Assembly: GCA_015680685.1 (NCBI GenBank)
Contig: MNCI01029592.1
Span: 384,633-423,525, forward strand
DNA length: 38,893 bases
From: Gnetum montanum
Lineage: Eukaryota; Streptophyta; Gnetopsida; Gnetales; Gnetaceae
Reading direction: 5' to 3'
The notes beneath the pieces are model-generated. The model saw only the letters and a list, made by a program, of their open reading frames with translations. It had not been told where the DNA came from and did not search any database. Every line of letters begins with the position of its first letter. The first letter of the stretch is position 1. Shown piece after piece: positions 32,181 through 38,893 of this stretch. Both the position numbers and the translations under genes were made by a program.

Positions 32181-33910
32181 GTTTAGTCATGGGGAAGATA
32201 CCCCATCTTGAATCAAGAACTAATAAGTTCATTTTCAATTTTTTGTTTTACATTTTTTTATTTTTTTCCTATTTCTTCAAAAATTTTCCGATTCTTAATA
32301 TGTTTTCTATTTCTTGTTACTTTTTTTTCTTTAGAATTTTCTCTTTTCTTGAGTCATTTTCTTTAAGCTTTATGAATGTTTATGATGTTTTTGTTAATAA
32401 TATTGCTAGTCATGATGTAGAAGTCAACGCCATGTGTTGGGTCTTTGTCCTATGCTATCAAGATGATTTGGTAAATAATTGTATAAAACAATGAGACCAC
32501 ATCCTTCATCCATCCAGTTCTCTAAATAAAAGGTCTTTATTATGAAAAAAATATGGTTCTTCTTACATGAAACTAAAATTAACTAATCATTATTGTACCT
32601 TGAAGAAAGGGGAAAATACCAAGTGGAATGGAAAAGGATGCGACTTCAAGGGGATTTGTTGGATTTTGTTCTTGACTTTCGTCTTAGAGCCTATGACTCC
32701 TCATGGAATGTATCATCACTTCCATCATCATCTAATAAATAGAAATCATGTCTTTACATGGTGTGGTTCCCCTAAAAAAAGATAAAAAAACAACAACAAG
32801 AAAAGATAAACAGATAAAAAGAAAAAAACATAATGAAAATTCAAAGCACACCCCTTAGACATAATAATGGGCCACAGGTATTGGTTATGAGGTTGGAAAG
32901 ATATGTTATTCATGTTTGAATGTATCCCTCTAATTAAGGTCCTTCATTCCTTCCTTCCTCTCTTTTTGGAGTAATGCTCATTCTCTATGATTATTATGAG
33001 CTCATGATGGTAGGAAAGATGGGGCACATCAATGCAAGGCCATTGTTAATGGTATGGACTTGGTCTAAAACTTGGACAAATAGGTATGATGGTCATTTTA
33101 ATCATCATTGACATAAGAACCTATGCAAACATGGTTAAGTACCTTGCATCACAATCTTTGCAATCTTGTCTTATCCCATTATTCACCTCACTATTGCATG
33201 CAATTATGAGACTAATGGTTTTGTATAGTAGAGTACAAAATCCTAACCAAGGTAGTTGTGTGTTGTTTGGAATAAAGGCATGATCTACATTTAACTTCTA
33301 AGGTGTCCACGGACATCTATAGAAGTAGTTAGGAAAGGGAATTATTGTAGGAGCCTACTTTGGGGAGGACCCACTTGCATAAATTTTGTTGATCATGGAT
33401 CTAAACCAAGCCTCACATCTTCAAGAACATCATTGACTGCTTCTTTAAATTTATGCACAATTTTGTGATTAACTTCCTATCAATTTCAAGTTATCTTTAA
33501 TGATTTTATATTGAAATTTCCTCTAAGTTCAAAATTTCTTGTCCATCTTGTGAACCAAACCTTTGGTTTTAATTGTTTGAAAACTTGTATGCATCTAGAG
33601 TTAATCTCATTTATCATTGGGGTGGGGGTGTTAAAATGTACTTTTTGAAATTTTTTTATCCTATTTTCAAACATTATGGTAACTAATAGTAAAAAGAATG
33701 AAAATAACTTGAACAACTTGATTATTTTAGTTACCTTAGAGCCTTGGAAAACATTATTATGAAATCATCTTAAGCTTACATGCTAGAATTTTTTCAAATT
33801 TTGAGCTAAGGATTTAGGAAGGGTTAGTCACTAATGAAAATTTATCAAAACTAATGTTTATCTTTTGGTGATTTCAAATAATGCCAAATGAAATCCCTAA
33901 TGTTGAAGGC
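32181..33910 (+). other. Conserved 3' noncoding block of element F
   Basis: It matches the block of C in reverse complement, with the same order of landmarks: hairpin ATGGGG...CCCCAT (32189-32206), a TTTGTTAATAATATTGC...GATGTAG phrase (32388-32420), CTTGAAGAAAGGGGAAA (32600-32616), CTACATTTAACTTCT (33286-33300), CTTTGGGGAGGACCCACTT (33357-33375) and ATGGTAACTAATAGTAA (33676-33692). It stops where the LTR of G begins at 33911, so its polypurine tract and LTR are not seen. Small ORFs inside it are not supported. Confidence 0.7.
32189..32206 (+). other. Conserved hairpin in the element F noncoding block
   Basis: ATGGGG, loop AAGATA, CCCCAT: a six-bp stem. Element C has TGGGG/CCCCA with a similar loop at 10783-10798. 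A purine run, CATGGGGGAGATGG, marks the same place in G (near 36362-36376, minus strand), but without the pairing arm. Confidence 0.5.
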
Positions 33911-34742
33911 TGATGAGCGATGAAGTACCCTAATGCCCAATCATATGAATCACAAGTGTTCACGTGTGATCCAATTGAATTCTGTAGACCTTAAGTTCTT
34001 AAGTACATCAGTTATAAGACGTGAAATCTAATCAAAATGATTATTGTCTTCTCAATTCCACTCATGAGGTACAAGAAAATGGTTAAGTGCAACCCAAGGA
34101 TATTATTTTTATCATCTTATATTTTATAAGTTTAATCACCTAGAATAAGAATGAAAAGTAGAGGAGTTTGATATCTAATTAATCTATTGCCTAGCTAGCC
34201 TAACACAAGTACTCGTTCCCACTCCCCAAACACATCTTGCATTCATGTAGCAATGCTGAGTTATCAAACATTAAGTGTTTTGGGTTACCAAGTGCTACAT
34301 GTATGCTCGAAGTCATTGTGATTGCATTCATTAATAATTGAAAATTAATTACTAAATGAAAATGCATTAAACTAAAGTGCATGAATAATAAATGTATTAA
34401 AGAAAACATTAATCTATTCTCAATGATGCAAGGATTATCAAAAGGACTCATCTTTATTCCTATCACACTACTATGCTCAGGTATAACAGTGCTCAAATAA
34501 AGGTCCATACACACTCAGACTCTTGCTACAGGCACTCAAAAATATTCTAACTCTAGAATAACTAAACTACAAAAACTTTGTTACTGTATGCAAGAACTAA
34601 TGAAAAACTATATCCAGATTGTGAGAACAAGCAATATATTTATAGGCCAACATATACCTTGCGATATTGGATATTTGACATCGCATCTTGGGCTTCGATA
34701 TCAGGTATTTGATATTGGAGTGTGTCAATATACGATTCATCA
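33911..34742 (-). repeat. 3' LTR of element G
   Basis: 832 bp. On the minus strand a TATA box (TATAAATA near 34638-34646) lies about 100 bp in, and AATAAA is at 34453-34458. Ends and landmark order agree with the C LTRs, while the middle is diverged. Confidence 0.85.
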
Positions 34743-34754
34743 TACCCTCACAAC

Positions 34755-36440
34755 TAAATGAAAACTTGTCTTCAAGTGAAGAAGAGGAGGAACAAGTTTC
34801 TTACAAAATATTGGGTTGCTATGGGATTATTGATTGACATACAAATTGACTCAGATGAAACAAATAGACTCTAAGTGCTCAAGTGTATGGATTTACTTTA
34901 CAAATGTTGGTATTCATGACAATAGAATTGAACACCCTAGAAAAATTGACATCTAACTCTTCTTGGTAGCTAAAGAGCAAGGAGGAAGATCCAACAATCA
35001 TGAACGCTCCTCATCATAAAGGTGCTACTACTTATCCTTTGGTAAAGGCAGTCTTACTTCTAGTTCGCACTTTCCACTATAATCATAATAGAATCACGAA
35101 TTAGTGTGCAATGTGTAACATATAGCTTTGAAGTTCCCTGTCTCATTGATAGTTATACTTGGCTAAGTTGTGATTATGGTGAATTGATTCAATTAATAGT
35201 ATTAGTAGGAAAGTTGATAAATAGGGTAAAATGAATAAGTAGAATATTAACAATTTGGAAAAGTCTAAATGCGATGAAATTCTTGAAGAGGGTTTAAGAA
35301 TTCACAATAGTAATAGTAAAAGGTTTCACTAAAAAACATTGTAAAGGTGCACACAATTGGATGTCATTGAGGAGGCATGCAAAAGGATGTGATTGTAAGG
35401 ATCTCCAAGGATAAAGAACTTAACTAATTCAACCAAGGATAAAATCCATCTTTAGTCCAAACCAAAACCAACCACATTCAGTGACACCACATTACCATTC
35501 TAAGACTAGTCTACCCCCTTGTGACACAAGAGTGCTTCCATAGAACAACCACTATTCTTTATTAGAGAAGAAAAGAGAAGTAAGAAGTGAGGAAGCGCCT
35601 TAGTTGAGGGGACCTTCAAGCATGGGTAACATATCTTTTTAGTTCCATAACTAGTGCTTGTAGCCCATTTATTTTCTCTAAGGGATGTGCTTTAAATTCC
35701 CATCATTTTTTAATGATAAGAATCACACCATGTAAAGACTTATTTAATTCCTTTTATTAGTCGACACAAAATGGTAAGCAATCCATGAAAACACACATAT
35801 GCATCTAGGTAAGCAAAAAGACACAAAGAATACTAAATTCCCTTAAATTCACACCCTTTTCAAACCTTTGAATCCTTTCCAAATCTAGAAAATACCAAAG
35901 TCAAAAATTTGTTATAGTTTTATTAATGAAAAAGGGATTGCACATTTCTAGAACTAGGAAAACCATAGAATTTGTGGATGGGTGGATGTTGTGGACTCAC
36001 TACCTATTGCATAAAAAAATCATGTCCTAATCAGCAGTAACAAAATTCAAAGTTAGAATCCAAACACCAACAATCAAATAATTGAATAGTACATACATCA
36101 TCAAGCAATGACTTACCATTGTGCCTGGCACTTATTAACAAAAAATTAGAAAATCATACCAAAATACAAGGAAGTATAAAATATTCAAGAAATAGAAAAT
36201 GTACTAACGATGATGTAAAAAAAATTAGAAAAAATTGATAACATGAAAACAAGAAGATGTAAAATAAAGAATGTGCAAAATAAAAAGTCGTAACAATAAC
36301 AAGGTGTAAAATAAAAAGATTAAAAACTAAGGAGCTGCCTATATAGTTAGCATTAATTTCCATCTCCCCCATGATTGAGTTAAAAGGAGGAGATTCAAAA
36401 TATTGAGTTTGGTTGTCCATTTCATGAGGCATTTGTTGTA
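34755..36440 (-). other. 3' noncoding block of element G
   Basis: It holds a 92-codon minus-strand ORF (36154-36432, MPHEMDNQTQ start), probably the tail of the pol reading frame running into noncoding DNA. Parts match the block of C, such as CCTTAGTTGAGGGGACC and GCATGGGTAACAT near 35598-35632 (plus-strand reading) and AAGGGATGTGCTTTAAATT near 35680-35698. No env-like frame was recognised. Confidence 0.6.
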
Positions 36441-37740
36441 TTAGCTAGCTTATGCTTATGGAAAGGTTTGACTTGTTGGATGTTGACCAGTTGTTTTTTA
36501 TCTAGGCTCTCAAGTTTGTAGATCATCATGGCTCCAAAAGAAAAAGTTTCATATATTATATATGGCCTTTGACACAATGTCTAGAATTTAGTTCATTGAG
36601 GTACATGTGTAGGATGCCATTAAAGGACTGTATCTCTTGATTGAAATTTGACTTTCCTGATTTTAAGATCATTGCACTTTTTGTTGAATGCCTTGTGTAA
36701 CTCATTAGATGATAGGGCCACCAATCAGTTTTTTTCTAGCAAGTTGAGATTCATTAATATTTCTTTTTTTGCTAGATTCAAGTCAAGGTTGAGGTCACTG
36801 GCTATTAAAAGTGTACGAACCTTAGATTGAATAGGAAGTATTGGTAACTTTCTATACATAAGCTCATAGGGAGAGTAGCCTATACGAAGTTTCCATGTTG
36901 AGCAGTAGGCCCAAAGGCATCGTTGAGTTTTGTGCTTTAGTCCTTTCTATATTTGTTGATAGTTCTTGTTAGAATCCTTGTGATTTTCCTATTAGTAACC
37001 TCAGCTTAATCATTGGCTTGGGGTTGGTAGGATGTTGTAAGCTTATGTTCAACCCCCAGGTGTTGCATGAGCTTATGAAAAGTAGTGCCTATAAAGTGAG
37101 TTCCATTATTAGAAATTAATGCACATGGTACACCAAACCTATTTACAACATTTTGTTGTACAAATTAAGTAATAGTATAAGATGTACACTCAATGATGGC
37201 TACTACTTCTACCCATTTCATACAATAGTTAATAGCAACTATGATGTACACCTTTACATTTAACATGGGTGTGATGGGGTCCATAAAATCAATGTTTCAA
37301 ATGTCAAATGGTTCCAATGGTTGAATCCATTATTGAAGTCCCTTCATTCAAGTAGTCATTCCATCATCTCGTTGGCAAAGATTATTGGCTAGTAATACCC
37401 TACCACCAAGATTTTAATGGCCATGCATCTCCTGGCATAGTCACCCCCATAAGGACCTTCATGAGCATCCTGGAGAATGTGAATTTAATTAGCATTAGGT
37501 ATACACCATCAAACTAGGACATTTGTGCACACCTTGTAGAGGTGTCCATTGATCTCTATGAAGCGTTTCACCTAGTGAAGAAACTGTTGTTTCTTTTGGT
37601 GGTCTAACCCCTGTGGTATCTTTTAAGTGAGAAGATAGGTAAGAATTCCATCATACCATCTAGGCTCATTAGGAAATTGTTTAGTTATAGCCTTGGAAAA
37701 GATGAGTTCATTAGGAAACATATCAGATAGTCAATTCTCC
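36440..37740 (-). pseudogene. Integrase relic of element G, catalytic Asp lost
   Basis: On the minus strand the zinc-binding N-terminus HILQDAHEGPYGG (about 37430-37480) is followed by the core. IDFMDP keeps the first catalytic Asp (37288-37290), in the usual GIDFMGPF context, and INYCMKWVEVVAI comes next. The second catalytic residue reads ISNNGTHF (37102-37116), with Asn in place of Asp at 37108-37110. The third, AEVTNRKITRIL, keeps Glu at 37000-37002 but is preceded by a stop. Length and order are those of Athila/Tat integrases. This copy cannot be active. Confidence 0.8.
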
Positions 37741-38893
37741 TTCTATTGTCCCATCGTAACCAAGACAAGTGGTCAGCAACCACATTCTCAGTACCCTTTC
37801 AATCTACCATCATAAGATTGAATTCTTGTAAGATCACTAGCCACCATATGACATGGGGGCTTACCGTTGGCTTGTTCATTAGAAAGTAGATGGCACTATG
37901 GTTTGTGTGCATAAACACTTTGTATCCAAGCACATAGTGCCTGAACTTTTCTAGAGCAAACACCACTTCCATCAGTTCCTTTTCTGTAGTGATGTGGTTT
38001 AGTTGTGCATCCATAATGCTTTAGCTAGTTCAGTGGATGTAATATGGATGTTTCTTATCATTTATTTGTGAAAGCACAACTCCCAAGACATAATTTGATG
38101 CATCTTTCATAACATAAAATGATCTAGACCAATCAGGTGCCTATAGAATTGGATTTTCTACAAGTTTCTCCTTTAATTGTTGGAATGTTTTTTCACATTC
38201 ATTAGTCCAAACAAATGGACATCTTTCTTTGTTAGCTCAACCAATGGTTTTATGATATGAGAGAAATTCTCTATGAATTGTTGGTAGTAGCTAGTATGTC
38301 CAAGGAATGACCAAACATCTTTGATAGTTTCTAGTTAATGGGTTATTCCTTGGATGACCCTTATTTTTTTAAGATCAACATCAATTCCTGCTTGTGATAT
38401 TCTATGCCCCAATACAATGCCTTTTTGGGCCATTAGATGACTCTTTTGCCAATTGAGCTGTAGATTTGTTTCAAGACATGATTTTAAAAATTGCTTAAGA
38501 TAGTCTAGGGCTTGCTTAAATGTAGCTCCATAAGTGGAGAAGTCATCCATGAAGACTTCCACATCACTACTAATCTACTATTGAAAAATGCTTAGGACCA
38601 GGCATTGGAAAGTATCACAGGCATTACACAAATCAAAATGCATATTACGATATGAAAAAGTTCCCCAGGAACTTGTGAATGTTGTCTTAGCCTAATCCTC
38701 TAGTGCAATCTAGATTTGGTTATAGCCACTATAACCATCCAGAAAACTATAATAGAAATGCCTAGATATTGTGTCTAACACTTGATCAATGAATGGGAAA
38801 GGAAAATGGTCCTTAAGTGTTGCCATATTTAGCAACTAAAAATTGATGCAGACCCACCACTTGCCATCTTTCTTAGGTACAATACCGAGTGGA
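37741..38893 (-). pseudogene. Reverse transcriptase and RNase H relic of element G, partial
   Basis: From the window edge on the minus strand: PLGIVPKKDGKWWVCINF, then KDHFPFPFIDQVLD and FLDGYSGYNQI (38890-38720). EVFMDDFSTYG follows, with both catalytic Asp of FMDD intact (38542-38553), and GIVLGHRISQAGIDVDLKKI (about 38360-38420). This is the Athila/Tat RT pattern. RNase H follows at 37799-38100; TTEKELMEVVFALEKFRHYV is normal, but the TDHSA box reads TNHSA, with Asn at 37901-37903. Stops occur in the first part (near 38838 and 38730). The N-terminus and any protease lie outside the window. Confidence 0.85.

Larger units (their letters stand above)
33911..38893 (-). mobile_element. Element G: Athila/Tat-type element with pol, partial
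   Basis: A minus-strand element enters from the right window edge. Its 3' LTR (33911-34742) begins TGATGAATCG on the minus strand and ends GCTCATCA. The polypurine tract GTGAGGGTA follows at 34743-34751, then a 1.7-kb noncoding stretch (34755-36440) and pol relics to the window end. It interrupts the conserved block of F at 33911; the target duplication should be AAGGC (33906-33910), with the other copy outside the window. The FMDD-type RT and LTR layout place it in Athila/Tat. Confidence 0.82.

Noticed and set aside
34200-34514. 104-codon minus-strand ORF
   Set aside because: It lies wholly inside the 3' LTR of element G.
36154-36432. Env-like membrane protein in element G
   Set aside because: The hydrophobic stretch comes from T-rich noncoding DNA that matches the noncoding block of C and F. 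No signal peptide or fusion-type layout is present.

Overview
The window looks like nuclear DNA of a large-genome land plant, from repeat-rich heterochromatin. It is very AT-rich, CpG-poor and has no long intact ORF. Almost everything recognisable is decayed retrotransposon sequence: Ty3/gypsy elements of Athila/Tat type, identified by a tRNA-Asp-like primer binding site (PBS) and an FMDD-type reverse transcriptase, plus chromovirus-like gypsy pieces and one L1-type LINE. The species cannot be named from this. Nothing bacterial, organellar or CRISPR-like was seen.

Layout, left to right. 1-1489: an LTR end followed by the 3' end of an Athila/Tat-type element (polypurine tract and full LTR). 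2210-2640: a GC- and CpG-rich island with a 60-codon ORF, the only candidate host gene sequence. About 2700-4380: a minus-strand LINE relic. 4380-7782: degenerate DNA with two weak gag-like stretches. 7783-14248: a complete minus-strand LTR element (called C) with 5-bp target duplications (TSDs), a PBS, a decayed gag and no pol. 15060-20050: a minus-strand chromovirus-like pol relic (D), split at 16028-18928 by a younger non-autonomous LTR element (H) with a CTTGT TSD. About 20219-20560: a tandem repeat of about 90 bp. 22795-27316: LTR, PBS and gag of another Athila/Tat-type element (E), whose gag runs into 1.9 kb of a 23-bp repeat with an inverted central block. 27320-30040: an unidentified acidic coding relic, then a second chromovirus-like 3' end (I). 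About 30060-33910: a gag-plus-noncoding element (F) organised like C. 33911 to the window end: a minus-strand Athila/Tat-type element (G) that interrupts F and carries RT, RNase H and integrase relics.

How they relate. C, F, H and G share LTR termini (TGATGA...CATCA) and parts of a conserved noncoding block. C and F carry only gag; G carries pol. This suggests gag-only elements that were mobilised by a pol-bearing relative. Every coding region seen is broken by stops, frameshifts or active-site changes, so none is expected to work now. Excess C-to-T and G-to-A change is the main visible decay process, as expected for methylated plant repeats.
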